A stretch of 16,485 nucleotides of DNA. Source: Bacillus salipaludis. GTDB lineage: Bacteria > Bacillota > Bacilli > Bacillales_B > DSM-18226. Both the position numbers and the translations under genes were made by a program. The notes below the pieces were generated by a model. That model was not told the origin of the DNA. It made no database searches and saw only the letters and a program-made list of their open reading frames with translations. Location: assembly GCF_004358205.1 (NCBI RefSeq), contig NZ_SMYO01000033.1, positions 1 through 16,485 on the forward strand, written 5' to 3'. Shown here in pieces: positions 4,551 to 14,292 of the stretch (positions are counted from its first letter, which is position 1; every line of letters begins with the position of its first letter).

Positions 4551-6230
4551 ATGACAAACGGATTAATACAGGTAGTAGTGACCTTAGTAATTGCCATCTT
4601 ATTGGTAAAACCGGTAGGTGCCTACCTTGTAAAAGTGTTTGATTATGAAAAAACAGGCTTAGACCGGATTTTTGGACCTGGAGAGCGGCTCATTTTCCGT
4701 ATGATTGGAGTCAAAGATAGAGAGCCGATGGGCTGGAAAAAATATGTTTTTGCCATGCTGCTCACGAACTTTATCATGATGATGCTAATGTATATCGTAT
4801 TTAGAACACAAAAGTTTTTGCCGTTAAATCCCGATAAGATCGGTAATATGTCACCAGCATTGGCGTTTAATACCGCAGCATCATTTATTACAAATACAAA
4901 CTGGCAAGCCTATAGTGGGGAAAATTCACTTTCGTACTTATCACAAATGATTGCTATTACCTTTCCAATGTTTACATCTGCTGCCACGGGATTTGCAGTA
5001 GCAATTGCCTTTATTCGTGGTTTAGTGGCGAAACAAAATAATCTTGGAAACTATTACGTTGACTTGGTGCGTTCCATTACGCGTGTTTTCTTGCCATTAT
5101 CTTTTATTGTTGCCTTATTTTTAGTATTTCAAGGATCACCTGAGACATTGCATGGTGCGGTTAATGCTACAACACTGGAAGGCGCTAAACAAACCATTAC
5201 AAGAGGACCTGTTGCATCATTAGAATCTATTAAACATATTGGAACAAATGGCGGCGGATATTTTGGTACCAATTCAGCCCATCCTTTTGAAAATCCAACA
5301 CCATTATCAAACTTGATGGAAATTCTATGTATGCTGCTGCTTCCTACTGCATTAGTATATGCATTTGGAGTAATGATTAAAAACAAACGCCAAGGCTGGT
5401 CCGTTTTCGCAGCAATGGGAATCATGTTTTTATTGTTTCTATCAGTCGTCTTTTTTGCTGAATATCAAGGTACACCAGCATTAAATGCCCTTGGTGTTCA
5501 TGGGAATATGGAAGGAAAAGAAGTTCGCTTTGGAATTTCCGAGTCATCATTGTTTACAGCCGTAACGACGGCAGCTACTACTGGATCTGTTAATAATATG
5601 CACGATTCATTAACTCCGATTGGCGGTCTTGTTCCACTTGGAGAAATGATGTTAAACAACGTATTTGGCGGTAAAGGGGTCGGGCTGCTAAACGGATTGC
5701 TTTATGTGATTTTAACCGTATTTATTTGCGGCTTGATGGTTGGACGTACGCCTGAATTTTTAGGTAAGAAAATAGAATCTAAAGAAGTGAAACTCGCTTC
5801 TATTGCATTGCTTACACACCCGGTAATAATTCTTGTTCCAACAGCGATTGCCTTGATTACTCCTGGAGCGATTTCATCTATTTTAAATCCAGGAAATCAT
5901 GGGGTATCAGAGGTTCTATACGCTTTTACATCAGGAGCTGCAAACAATGGTTCGGCTTTTGGCGGTCTTACAGCAAATACAGACTTCTATAATACCATGA
6001 TTGGTCTAGACATGTTGTTAGGTCGATTTATTTCAATCATTGCAATGTTAGCAATCGCAGGTTCTTTTGCAACGAAAAAAATGGTTGAAGCCACTACGGG
6101 AACGTTCCGTACCGATACATCATTATTCACTGGGATCTTAGTCGTGATCATATTGGTCATCGGTGCTTTAACGTTCTTCCCGGCACTTGCATTAGGTCCA
6201 ATTGCCGAACATTTAGGAATGTTTCATTAA
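4551..6230 (+). CDS. kdpA: KdpA, potassium-binding channel-like subunit
   Basis: This 559-aa membrane protein (the E. coli homologue is 557) belongs to the superfamily of K+ transporters and takes up K+ from outside before transfer to KdpB. All four selectivity-filter loops are visible: TNTNWQAYSGE at 114-124, NGGGYFGTN at 233-241, TTAATTGS at 339-346 and GAANNGSAFGG at 462-472. About ten membrane segments are present. The ATG start is supported by TAGGAGGA about 8 bases upstream. It follows kdpF by 41 bases and precedes kdpB by 9. The frame is intact, no key filter residue is missing, and the conserved glycines of each loop are present. Confidence 0.97.
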   Translation: MTNGLIQVVVTLVIAILLVKPVGAYLVKVFDYEKTGLDRIFGPGERLIFRMIGVKDREPMGWKKYVFAMLLTNFIMMMLMYIVFRTQKFLPLNPDKIGNMSPALAFNTAASFITNTNWQAYSGENSLSYLSQMIAITFPMFTSAATGFAVAIAFIRGLVAKQNNLGNYYVDLVRSITRVFLPLSFIVALFLVFQGSPETLHGAVNATTLEGAKQTITRGPVASLESIKHIGTNGGGYFGTNSAHPFENPTPLSNLMEILCMLLLPTALVYAFGVMIKNKRQGWSVFAAMGIMFLLFLSVVFFAEYQGTPALNALGVHGNMEGKEVRFGISESSLFTAVTTAATTGSVNNMHDSLTPIGGLVPLGEMMLNNVFGGKGVGLLNGLLYVILTVFICGLMVGRTPEFLGKKIESKEVKLASIALLTHPVIILVPTAIALITPGAISSILNPGNHGVSEVLYAFTSGAANNGSAFGGLTANTDFYNTMIGLDMLLGRFISIIAMLAIAGSFATKKMVEATTGTFRTDTSLFTGILVVIILVIGALTFFPALALGPIAEHLGMFH

Positions 6231-6239
6231 GGGGGACGT

Positions 6240-8285
6240 ATGATTATGGCAATACAAACAAAAACGCTATCAAAGGATTTGGTCCTGCAAGCCATTATTA
6301 ATTCATTTAAAAAATTAAATCCATTCGTGATGATTAAAAATCCCGTTATGTTTGTCGTCGAAGTGGGGACGCTCATCACTCTAATTCTTTCGATTAAACC
6401 TGATATTTTTGCAGCTAGTACAGTTGGTCGTGGGTATAATATTGCGGTATTTTTTATCCTATTATTTACGGTGCTGTTCGCAAACTTTGCTGAAGCCTTA
6501 GCAGAAGGTAGGGGGAAAGCCCAAGCTGATACTCTCCGAAAAACGAAATCAGAGACAGTGGCGAAGATTCGTCAAAAAGATGGTTCATATAAAGAGCTTC
6601 CATCTACTTCATTAAGAAAAGGTGATATTGTTCGAGTCGATACGGGTGAATTGATTCCTTCTGATGGAGAAATTATTGAAGGATTGGCTTCGATTGATGA
6701 ATCTGCCATCACAGGTGAATCTGCCCCTGTTATTAAAGAGGCAGGAGGAGATTTCTCGTCTGTAACCGGAGGAACAAGGGTTGTTTCTGATTTCATTATT
6801 GTAAAAATCATGACGGACCCGGGTGAATCTTTTCTTGATAAGATGATTGCTTTAGTTGAAGGTGCTTCCCGGCAAAAAACACCAAATGAAATTGCTTTAA
6901 CGACTCTTTTGGCTGTGTTAACACTCATTTTCTTATTTGTCATCATGACGTTGGTGCCAATTGCTGACTACTTAAAGGTTCGTTTAGACGTGGCAACACT
7001 CATTGCTCTTTTAGTTTGCTTAATTCCAACGACAATCGGTGGATTGCTTTCCGCGATTGGGATTGCTGGGATGAACAGGGTAACTCAATTCAATGTGCTG
7101 GCGATGTCTGGTAAAGCAGTAGAAGCTGCCGGGGATATCAATACGATGATTCTTGATAAAACAGGAACCATTACTTTTGGAAATAGGATGGCAAGTGAGT
7201 TTGTACCAGTAGCAAATGTTTCTGAACAGGAAGTTACCTTAGCCTCTTTAAAAGCATCCGTAAAAGATGAAACACCTGAAGGACGGTCTGTTGTAGAGTT
7301 AGCCCGTAAGCTGGGTGTCGATTGGGATGAAAAGGAATACGAAGGAGCAGAAATTATTGAATTTACAGCAGAAACCCGAATGTCCGGCTTAAACCTGAAC
7401 AACGGAACGCAAATCCGAAAAGGCGCAGTGGATGCCATCAAGAAATATATCGCTGCCCAAGGTGGAAGAGTTCCTGTAGATCTTGACAAGAAGGCCGATG
7501 AAATCGCCATGGCAGGGGGAACTCCGTTGGCTGTTGCCATTGATAAGACGATATACGGGGTTATCTATCTGAAAGATACCGTGAAACCAGGGCTGAAGGA
7601 ACGTTTTGCAGAACTGCGTAGTATGGGGATTAAGACGATCATGTGTACGGGTGATAATCCGTTAACCGCTGCGACCATCGCTGCCGAAGCCGGGGTTGAT
7701 GACTTTATTGCCGAAGCCAAACCTGAAGATAAAATTGCTGCGATTAAAAAAGAACAAGATGAAGGTAAATTGGTTGCGATGACTGGTGACGGAACCAATG
7801 ATGCTCCGGCTTTAGCACAGGCTGATGTAGGACTAGCGATGAATTCAGGAACAATGGCTGCAAAAGAAGCAGCCAATATGATTGATTTAGACTCTGATCC
7901 TACTAAACTATTATCTGTTATCGCAATTGGAAAGCAATTACTGATAACACGGGGAGCATTAACCACCTTCTCGATTTCAAACGACATAGCTAAATATTTT
8001 GCGGTCATTCCGGCGCTGTTTATTACGATGATTCCGCAGTTGCAAGCTCTTAATATCATGGGGCTGGCATCACCAAAATCGGCGATTCTGTCCGCGTTGA
8101 TTTTTAATGCGATCATCATCCCGCTCCTCATCCCAATTGCGATGAAAGGGGCAAAATATAAAGCGATGAGTGCGAATAAACTGCTTTCACGAAACCTTCT
8201 TATTTATGGACTTGGCGGGGTCGTTGTTCCTTTTATCGGTATTAAAATCATTGATTTGATTGTAGCTGCTCTACATCTAGCGTAA
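6240..8285 (+). CDS. kdpB: KdpB, P-type ATPase catalytic subunit
   Basis: This 681-aa type IA P-type ATPase powers K+ uptake through KdpA and couples ATP hydrolysis to the intersubunit tunnel. Visible features are TGES at 158-161 in the actuator domain, IPTTIGG at about 262-268 in the membrane, the phosphorylated Asp306 in DKTGT, and TGDGTNDAP from 515. In E. coli the Ser of TGES (Ser162) is phosphorylated to inhibit the pump at high K+, and the equivalent Ser161 is present here. AAGGGGGACGT precedes ATG 6240; an alternative ATG at 6246 would remove two residues. All catalytic motifs are intact. The gene is 25 bases ahead of kdpC. Confidence 0.97.
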   Translation: MIMAIQTKTLSKDLVLQAIINSFKKLNPFVMIKNPVMFVVEVGTLITLILSIKPDIFAASTVGRGYNIAVFFILLFTVLFANFAEALAEGRGKAQADTLRKTKSETVAKIRQKDGSYKELPSTSLRKGDIVRVDTGELIPSDGEIIEGLASIDESAITGESAPVIKEAGGDFSSVTGGTRVVSDFIIVKIMTDPGESFLDKMIALVEGASRQKTPNEIALTTLLAVLTLIFLFVIMTLVPIADYLKVRLDVATLIALLVCLIPTTIGGLLSAIGIAGMNRVTQFNVLAMSGKAVEAAGDINTMILDKTGTITFGNRMASEFVPVANVSEQEVTLASLKASVKDETPEGRSVVELARKLGVDWDEKEYEGAEIIEFTAETRMSGLNLNNGTQIRKGAVDAIKKYIAAQGGRVPVDLDKKADEIAMAGGTPLAVAIDKTIYGVIYLKDTVKPGLKERFAELRSMGIKTIMCTGDNPLTAATIAAEAGVDDFIAEAKPEDKIAAIKKEQDEGKLVAMTGDGTNDAPALAQADVGLAMNSGTMAAKEAANMIDLDSDPTKLLSVIAIGKQLLITRGALTTFSISNDIAKYFAVIPALFITMIPQLQALNIMGLASPKSAILSALIFNAIIIPLLIPIAMKGAKYKAMSANKLLSRNLLIYGLGGVVVPFIGIKIIDLIVAALHLA

Positions 8286-8310
8286 ATCAGGAAATCTGGA
8301 GGAGATATTA

Positions 8311-8871
8311 ATGAAGTCATTCCTAGTTGCCCTACGAGCTTCTTTGTCCTTAATGATATTATGTGGATTAATCTATCCTTTAGCAACAACAGCCGTTGCA
8401 CAGGTGCTTTTTCACAAGCAAGCAGAAGGAAGTCTCGTTACTCTGAACGGAAAAATACAAGGATCAGTGCTTTTAGCACAAGGTTTTAAAGGACCGCAAT
8501 GGTTCCAACCAAGATCTTCGGCTGCAAAATATGATTCAACAGCTTCTGCTGCGACAAATGCAGATGTTGCATCAAGTGATTATGTTAAAACTGTTAAAAA
8601 CAACGTAAAGCAAGTAAAAAAAGAAGATCCTAATATCGGAAATTCAATTCCAGCAGATTTAGTCACTACGTCTGGTTCCGGCCTCGACCCGGATTTATCT
8701 CCTGAAGCAGCGAAAGCACAAGTGCAAAGAATTGCAAAAGCAAGAGGTGTTTCAGAAGATCGAATCCAAGCGCTAATAAATAAACATACAAAAGGTCGAT
8801 CATTGGGGATTTTTGGTGAGCCACGTGTGAATGTTTTAGATTTAAACATCACATTACAACAATTGAAATAA
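8311..8871 (+). CDS. kdpC: KdpC, K+-transporting ATPase subunit C
   Basis: This 186-aa protein has one N-terminal membrane segment (about residues 9-31) and an extracytoplasmic domain, as in the family (about 190 aa). Conserved stretches include FQPRSSAAKYDSTASAATN, SGSGLDPDLSPEAA and the C-terminal GEPRVNVLDLN. KdpC assembles with KdpA and KdpB and increases the apparent ATP affinity of the pump. CTGGAGGAGA lies about 6 bases before the ATG. A 58-base gap separates it from the tandem sensor gene, with no terminator seen, so cotranscription is likely. Confidence 0.97.
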   Translation: MKSFLVALRASLSLMILCGLIYPLATTAVAQVLFHKQAEGSLVTLNGKIQGSVLLAQGFKGPQWFQPRSSAAKYDSTASAATNADVASSDYVKTVKNNVKQVKKEDPNIGNSIPADLVTTSGSGLDPDLSPEAAKAQVQRIAKARGVSEDRIQALINKHTKGRSLGIFGEPRVNVLDLNITLQQLK

Positions 8872-8929
8872 TTAAAGGGGAGAGCCTTTTCTTCCCTTCT
8901 TTGTCTATTGCATGAAAGGAGGGGCAAAT

Positions 8930-11287
8930 TTGGGTGAAGACCAATTTCGCAGAAAAACACCTGAGGAAATTTTAGAATCGATTCAAAAAATTCGAAGAGG
9001 TCATTTGAAAATTATACTTGGTGCTGTTCCTGGTTCCGGAAAAACATATCACATGCTGCTTGAAGGCAATATTTTAAAAAAACGAGGTATTGATGTTGTT
9101 ATTGGGAGTATTAGTACCTTAAATCGTCCAAAAATCAAAGAACAAATTGGCGACTTAGAAATTATTCCCTCTATTCATTGGATAGATCATGGTCAAGAGA
9201 AATATGACTTGGATGTTGATAGAATCATTACCCGAAATCCAGAAGTTGTTTTAGTGGATAATCTAGCACATCATAATCGCCCGGAGGCTTCAAGATCTAC
9301 TCGTTTAGACGATATCAATTATCTTTTAAACATGAAAATTAGTATCATAACAACAGTTAATATATTTGAGCTTGAAGATGTAAAGGAGATTGCGAGTAAA
9401 TTAACAGGTGGTAAAGTACAGGTCCATTGCAGTGTTCCCGAAGATACACTTGCCCTTGCTGATGAAGTAAAGCTATTGGATGTGACTCCTGAAGTAATTC
9501 TTCAAAGGCTCCGGGAAGGTGATATTGAGTCTTTCAACGAAAAAAAAAGAACAAGAGATAACTTATTTCATAGGGGAAATCTTGCTGTCCTACGTGAACT
9601 CGCACTGCGCTATTTAGCAGGCGAAGTAAATGATGACCTTGATGACTACCGAGAAAAACATGGAATGACTGGTCCCTCTGGAGCTTCTGAAAAAATTTTA
9701 GTGACCGTTCAATACCATTGGAATGGATCCATTTTGGTTAGGCGCGGACAGCAGATTACCAAAAGATTAGGTGGAGAATTGCTTGTTGTTTGCTTTCAGT
9801 CGTCTAACAAGAAATTATCTAAAAATGAACTAACCTTTAAGCGCGCAATCATAAAGCTGGTGGAGAAAGTTGACGGAGAATTTGAGGAAGTTCCTATAGA
9901 GTCTGATTCGGTTGCGGATCAAATTGTTCGATATGCAACGAAACACAGTGTAACCCGAATTGTAATGGGACAATCGAAACGAACACGGTGGGAGGAAATC
10001 GTTTACGGATCCATTATTAATAGAATCCTTCGGAAAACGAAAAATATAGATGTATTTATTGTTGCCGACAGAGCAGAAAAGGATGGAGAACGTGTCATTC
10101 CAACCAAACAAAGGCAAAAAGATAAAGATAATCCTTATCGGCGACTCACTCTTGGAGAACTGGAAAACAAGATTAATCAAATAAATCGGGGAACATTAAA
10201 AGTATATATTGGTGCAGCACCTGGAGTGGGGAAAACGTATACGATGCTCCGGGAAGCGAACGAACTGAAGAAAAAAGGAATCGATATCGTCATTGGATTC
10301 CTAGAAACCCATGGGCGGAAAGAGACGTTTGAACAAATTGGTTCTTTAGAAATCATTCCTCGAAAAAAGATTATATATAAAGGAACTACACTTGAGGAAA
10401 TGGATACTACTGCAATTATTAAACGTAATCCAGAAGTAGTTTTAGTCGATGAGTTAGCCCATACAAATGTGCCTGGAAGCAAGTACCACAAAAGATACGA
10501 GGATGTGGAGGTGCTCTTAAATGCAGGCATCTCGGTCATTTCCACGATGAATATTCAACATTTAGAAAGTCTCAATGATAGTGTGGAGCAAATAACAGGC
10601 GTGAGAGTTAGGGAAACCGTCCCTGACCATATCTTGCGAAAGGCTAATGAAATCGAATTAATTGATATCTCTCCAAAAGCGCTAAGGGAACGAATGAAGG
10701 AAGGAAGAATTTATGCTCCTGCAAAAGTGGAACAAGCATTGAACAATTTCTTTAAAACCGGAAATCTTATCGCCCTTCGAGAATTAGCGTTACGGGAAGT
10801 GGCAGATGATGTGGATGAACGGCTTGAGGCATGGGAGAGAAAACGGACATTAAGAGGACCTTGGAGAAAAGAAGAAGTGATTTTTGTATGTACAAATCTG
10901 CGGAACGATAGTGAAAGGTTAATACGCAGAGGATTCCGGATTGCTTATCGATTAAAGGCTCTCTGGTACGTGGCTTATGTTAAAGACCATCACCCTTTAA
11001 CCGACCAGGAGAAGGAAACATTAAATAAAATTCGACAACTGACAGAACGGCTCGGTGGGATATTTGAACAATACGAAACAGGCAATCCACGTAATATCTT
11101 TCGAGAATTGGTAAAGCAAATGAATGAGAAAAATGCGACTCAAGTTATAATAGGTCAATCAGCCCGTACCCGTTGGGAGGAAATCAAAAAGGGGTCTGTT
11201 ACGCAACGGTTGTTAAGAGAAGTACGCCATATGGATGTACTAATTGTGGCTGACCAAATATCAGAACCTCATAAATATAAAGAATAG
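8930..11287 (+). CDS. Tandem KdpD sensor-module protein (two KdpD-N plus USP units, no kinase)
   Basis: I place the start at TTG 8930, giving 785 aa, because AAAGGAGGGG (8915-8924) is an ideal ribosome binding site for it and lies inside any frame begun at ATG 8912. The protein is two head-to-tail copies of the soluble part of KdpD with a period of about 397 residues. Copy 1 (about 1-385) has Walker A GAVPGSGKT at 31-39, but DNLAH (110-114) replaces DELAH and the ETHGR signature is lost. Copy 2 has GAAPGVGKT (428-436), ETHGR (459-463) and DELAH (507-511), all intact. Each copy ends in a universal-stress-protein domain with a QS(K/A)RTRWEEI motif. There are no membrane helices and no histidine kinase. 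Some Bacillus kdp operons encode a single short KdpD of about 370 aa, and this looks like a duplicated and fused form. I infer a regulatory ATP- or ligand-sensing role. Confidence 0.88.
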   Translation: MGEDQFRRKTPEEILESIQKIRRGHLKIILGAVPGSGKTYHMLLEGNILKKRGIDVVIGSISTLNRPKIKEQIGDLEIIPSIHWIDHGQEKYDLDVDRIITRNPEVVLVDNLAHHNRPEASRSTRLDDINYLLNMKISIITTVNIFELEDVKEIASKLTGGKVQVHCSVPEDTLALADEVKLLDVTPEVILQRLREGDIESFNEKKRTRDNLFHRGNLAVLRELALRYLAGEVNDDLDDYREKHGMTGPSGASEKILVTVQYHWNGSILVRRGQQITKRLGGELLVVCFQSSNKKLSKNELTFKRAIIKLVEKVDGEFEEVPIESDSVADQIVRYATKHSVTRIVMGQSKRTRWEEIVYGSIINRILRKTKNIDVFIVADRAEKDGERVIPTKQRQKDKDNPYRRLTLGELENKINQINRGTLKVYIGAAPGVGKTYTMLREANELKKKGIDIVIGFLETHGRKETFEQIGSLEIIPRKKIIYKGTTLEEMDTTAIIKRNPEVVLVDELAHTNVPGSKYHKRYEDVEVLLNAGISVISTMNIQHLESLNDSVEQITGVRVRETVPDHILRKANEIELIDISPKALRERMKEGRIYAPAKVEQALNNFFKTGNLIALRELALREVADDVDERLEAWERKRTLRGPWRKEEVIFVCTNLRNDSERLIRRGFRIAYRLKALWYVAYVKDHHPLTDQEKETLNKIRQLTERLGGIFEQYETGNPRNIFRELVKQMNEKNATQVIIGQSARTRWEEIKKGSVTQRLLREVRHMDVLIVADQISEPHKYKE

Positions 11288-11307
11288 AAAAAGGTTTGCA
11301 TTTTAAA

Positions 11308-11539
11308 ATGGAAAGTAATCAAGTGAATCGTGTCTTGGAATGCACAGTTTGTAATTTACATGTCGTAGCAAATTCAAGGGACTGATGATAAGATGAATAC
11401 TGATCAAGATACATTATATTTCTGTTGCGAGAAGGGATATTTAGATATTTATACCCTAAAATATCGATGGTTTGGTGCTAAATGGAGGTATCAGGGCGGT
11501 TATTGTTTTAGGTTAACATTTTTAAGTGATTACCTATAG
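11308..11539 (+). pseudogene. Broken Cys-containing small frame between the two kdpD genes
   Basis: The 299-base gap before kdpD holds two short frames one register apart. ATG 11308 encodes 25 aa including CTVCNLHV and stops at 11383-11385. A second frame from ATG 11393 (open from about 11369) encodes 48 aa including TLYFCCEKGYLDIY and stops at 11537-11539. Joining them by a single-base change around 11369-11382 gives one protein of about 75 aa with a CxxC pair and a later YFCC, which resembles a small metal-binding (TRASH/YHS-like) domain. I do not recognise the family with certainty. No good ribosome binding site is seen. It could be a frameshifted gene, a sequencing error or chance. Confidence 0.35.
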
Positions 11540-11586
11540 TAAATTATAAATGAGTTCAATTTAAAAGATAGGGGAGGTGGTAAACG

Positions 11587-14292
11587 ATGGATAATGAACA
11601 ATGGGAAAGTAGTGAAGGAACGATTCATTCCACAGAAAAAAAGTACGGTGAACTCACTGTTTTTTTAGGTGCATCAAGTGGGGTCGGTAAAACTTATGCA
11701 ATGTTAGAGGCTGCTTGTATCAAGCAGAAAGAGGGACAATACGTTTTGATTGGTTGGTTGGAGGAATACGATCGTCAAGAGAATAAGGAGAGAATAAAAG
11801 AGTTACCTAATATTAAACCTCGCCTTATTCAAGATGAAGAACACCATTTTTTTGAAATGGATATTGAAGAAATTTTAAATCGCCACCCACAACTTGTACT
11901 CATTGATGAATTGGCACATTCCAATGCGCCCGGTTCACCGCGTGCAAAACGTTATCGAGATGTGGAAGCGATTCTGATGGCTGGTATCGATGTTTATACT
12001 ACGATAAATATTTACGAGGTAGAAAGTTTAAAAGACATTGTTTCTAAAATTATCGGTATGGAAGTGAATGAAACTGTACCAGATAAATTCCTCGAACATG
12101 CAAGCCAAATTCGTTTGGTGGACAGTCCCTCAGATGAAATCTTACGGAGATTCCAAGAAGGAAAAATCCGGACCATTTCAAAAAACATAGATGCCCGTAA
12201 ATTCTTTCGTCTTGGAAATATCATTGCACTTCGAGAAATGGCACTTCGCTATGCTGCGGGGCAGGTTGATCAACAGTTAGATGAATACATGCATTCGAAT
12301 AAAATCCCTGGTCCATGGCCAGTTTCGGAAAAAGTTATGGTCTGTGTTAGTGCCAGCCCTTTTTCAAAACAGCTCATTCGAATGGCTCGGCAAATGGCGA
12401 CCAGCCTTAAAGCGGAGTGGATCGCTGTTTATGTTGAAACACCTCGCAGGCTTCCAAAGAGTGAGCAAGAACGTTTAGCACTTTCAAGTAATCTTCAATT
12501 GGCAGAAGAACTGGGTGCAACCGTAAGGACTATAATCGGAAACAGTGTAGCTGAGGAGATCTTGGAGCTAGCTCGCAGCCAGAATGTAAAACAAATTGTG
12601 ATTGGCAAGCCAAGGTATTCCCGTATTTGGGAGTGGATGCACGGTTCTGTTGTAAATCAAGTCATTCGAAATAGTCATGAAATTAGTGTGCATATCATAC
12701 CGGGGCAGGTTGAGAGATATAACGACATAAGGCATGTTACTGTTTCAAGAGAGAATTTGAAATGGAGTCCATATTTTATCATTACAGCATCTGTAGTTTT
12801 GCTTACCATACTTTTAAGAATATTTGGTCTATCATTTGATTTGGTAAACATTGCGCTTCTTTACTTGTTTCCCGTTCTCTTTGGGTCAGTTCGTTGGGGG
12901 ATTGGACCTTCATTCTATGCTGCTGGGATTGGGGTTCTTGCTTTCGATTATTTTTTCGTTCCTCCAGTGTATAGTTTAACGGTGTCCGATTTACGTTATT
13001 TGATTTCTTTTGCTGTGTTTTTGGTCGTTGCAACTCTTACGGCAAGTCTAGCATCCAGATTAAGACACCAATTGCTTGAGGTTAGACAGCGGGAAGCAAT
13101 CACTTCAACATTGTATGCGTTAAGTCGTCAAATGACGGCAGTTACTGATTTGAGCGCAGCGCTCAAAAGTATGGATAGGCAAATTTCTGAAACCATTGGT
13201 GCCCAAGTAGCGATTTATTTACCTTCGGAAACAGGTGAGTTACGATTAACAGAATTTTCGAGTGGAGATTTGAACTGGGGTCAGCGAGAACCAGCTATGG
13301 TCATAGTAAAGTGGGTATATCGGAATGGGGAGATAGCGGGCAATGGAACACATAACTTACGTGATTCACCTGACTTATATCTCCCGCTGAAAACGGAAGA
13401 CCAAATACATGGTGTGTTGGCTGTCCATTTAAAAAATCAGGATTTAGTCGTAACTCCTGACCGAATGCAGTTAATTGAAGCTCTTACAAGCCTCTCCGCA
13501 ATGGCAATTGCTCGGATAAAACTTCAAGAGGAAGCAAAGGTTGTCCATTTAACTGCTGAATCCGAAAGGTTACGAACTGCTCTTCTTGATTCAATCTCTC
13601 ACGAATTACGTACTCCTCTCGCTACAATTATTGGCTCCGTGACGGCTTTGATAGATGGGGATGCGGTGTTTAGTTCGAATGATCGCCACGAACTCCTATC
13701 GACCATTCGTGAGGGAGCCATGCGAATGAATCGCTTAGTTACGAATTTATTGGGAATGGTTCGGATTGAGAGTGGGATGTTACGCTTACGGAAGCATTGG
13801 TGTGACCTTGAAGACATTGTAGGGGTTGCCTTAACTCAGGTAAAAGACTCACTTCAAAATCGTGTTATCCGATTGGCAATCGATGAATCCATTCCCCCAA
13901 TCGAAGTGGATGACGTACTTTTGGAGCAAGTTTTAGTTAATGTATTAAACAATGCTATTAAGTATTCACCTGATCGCAGCGAAATTGTGCTTTCTGCCAA
14001 GAAAAACATAAATGTGATTGAAATTTTCATTAGAGATGAAGGGGCAGGAATTCCCCCGCTTGAATTAGGGCGCATATTTAGTAAATTTTACCGTGGGGAA
14101 TCTACAAGAAATATACCTGGCACCGGGCTTGGCCTAGCCATCTGTAAAGGGATTATTGAAGCACATGAGGGTACTATTCGAGCAACAGAAAATAGTCCAA
14201 AAGGAACAATCATCACGATTTCTATTCCTTTGTTTGATCCACCCTTATTGCGAAATGAAAATCTACAGGAAGAAGGTGTTAAAACATCATGA
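11587..14292 (+). CDS. kdpD: KdpD, full-length sensor histidine kinase
   Basis: This 901-aa protein matches E. coli KdpD in length (894). In order it has a KdpD-N domain with Walker A (GASSGVGKT, near residue 28) and DELAH, a USP domain at about 248-375, four membrane helices at about 395-495, a GAF-like domain at about 515-650, the DHp helix with SHELRTP (phosphorylated His672), and an ATPase domain with the N-box near 785, DEGAGIP near 817 and GTGLGL near 846. The Walker A region differs from the usual GAAPGVGKT, and EEYDRQEN stands where most KdpDs have ETHGRKET. In the USP domain CVSAS (253-257) and WIAVY (278-282) resemble the c-di-AMP-binding pattern reported for S. aureus KdpD. GGGGAGGTGG precedes the ATG. 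The stop overlaps kdpE. Confidence 0.96.
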   Translation: MDNEQWESSEGTIHSTEKKYGELTVFLGASSGVGKTYAMLEAACIKQKEGQYVLIGWLEEYDRQENKERIKELPNIKPRLIQDEEHHFFEMDIEEILNRHPQLVLIDELAHSNAPGSPRAKRYRDVEAILMAGIDVYTTINIYEVESLKDIVSKIIGMEVNETVPDKFLEHASQIRLVDSPSDEILRRFQEGKIRTISKNIDARKFFRLGNIIALREMALRYAAGQVDQQLDEYMHSNKIPGPWPVSEKVMVCVSASPFSKQLIRMARQMATSLKAEWIAVYVETPRRLPKSEQERLALSSNLQLAEELGATVRTIIGNSVAEEILELARSQNVKQIVIGKPRYSRIWEWMHGSVVNQVIRNSHEISVHIIPGQVERYNDIRHVTVSRENLKWSPYFIITASVVLLTILLRIFGLSFDLVNIALLYLFPVLFGSVRWGIGPSFYAAGIGVLAFDYFFVPPVYSLTVSDLRYLISFAVFLVVATLTASLASRLRHQLLEVRQREAITSTLYALSRQMTAVTDLSAALKSMDRQISETIGAQVAIYLPSETGELRLTEFSSGDLNWGQREPAMVIVKWVYRNGEIAGNGTHNLRDSPDLYLPLKTEDQIHGVLAVHLKNQDLVVTPDRMQLIEALTSLSAMAIARIKLQEEAKVVHLTAESERLRTALLDSISHELRTPLATIIGSVTALIDGDAVFSSNDRHELLSTIREGAMRMNRLVTNLLGMVRIESGMLRLRKHWCDLEDIVGVALTQVKDSLQNRVIRLAIDESIPPIEVDDVLLEQVLVNVLNNAIKYSPDRSEIVLSAKKNINVIEIFIRDEGAGIPPLELGRIFSKFYRGESTRNIPGTGLGLAICKGIIEAHEGTIRATENSPKGTIITISIPLFDPPLLRNENLQEEGVKTS

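Noticed and set aside
5129..5425. Long minus-strand frames inside kdpA, kdpB and the kdpD genes
   Set aside because: They are antisense shadows of strongly conserved coding sequence with no ribosome binding sites and no recognisable products.
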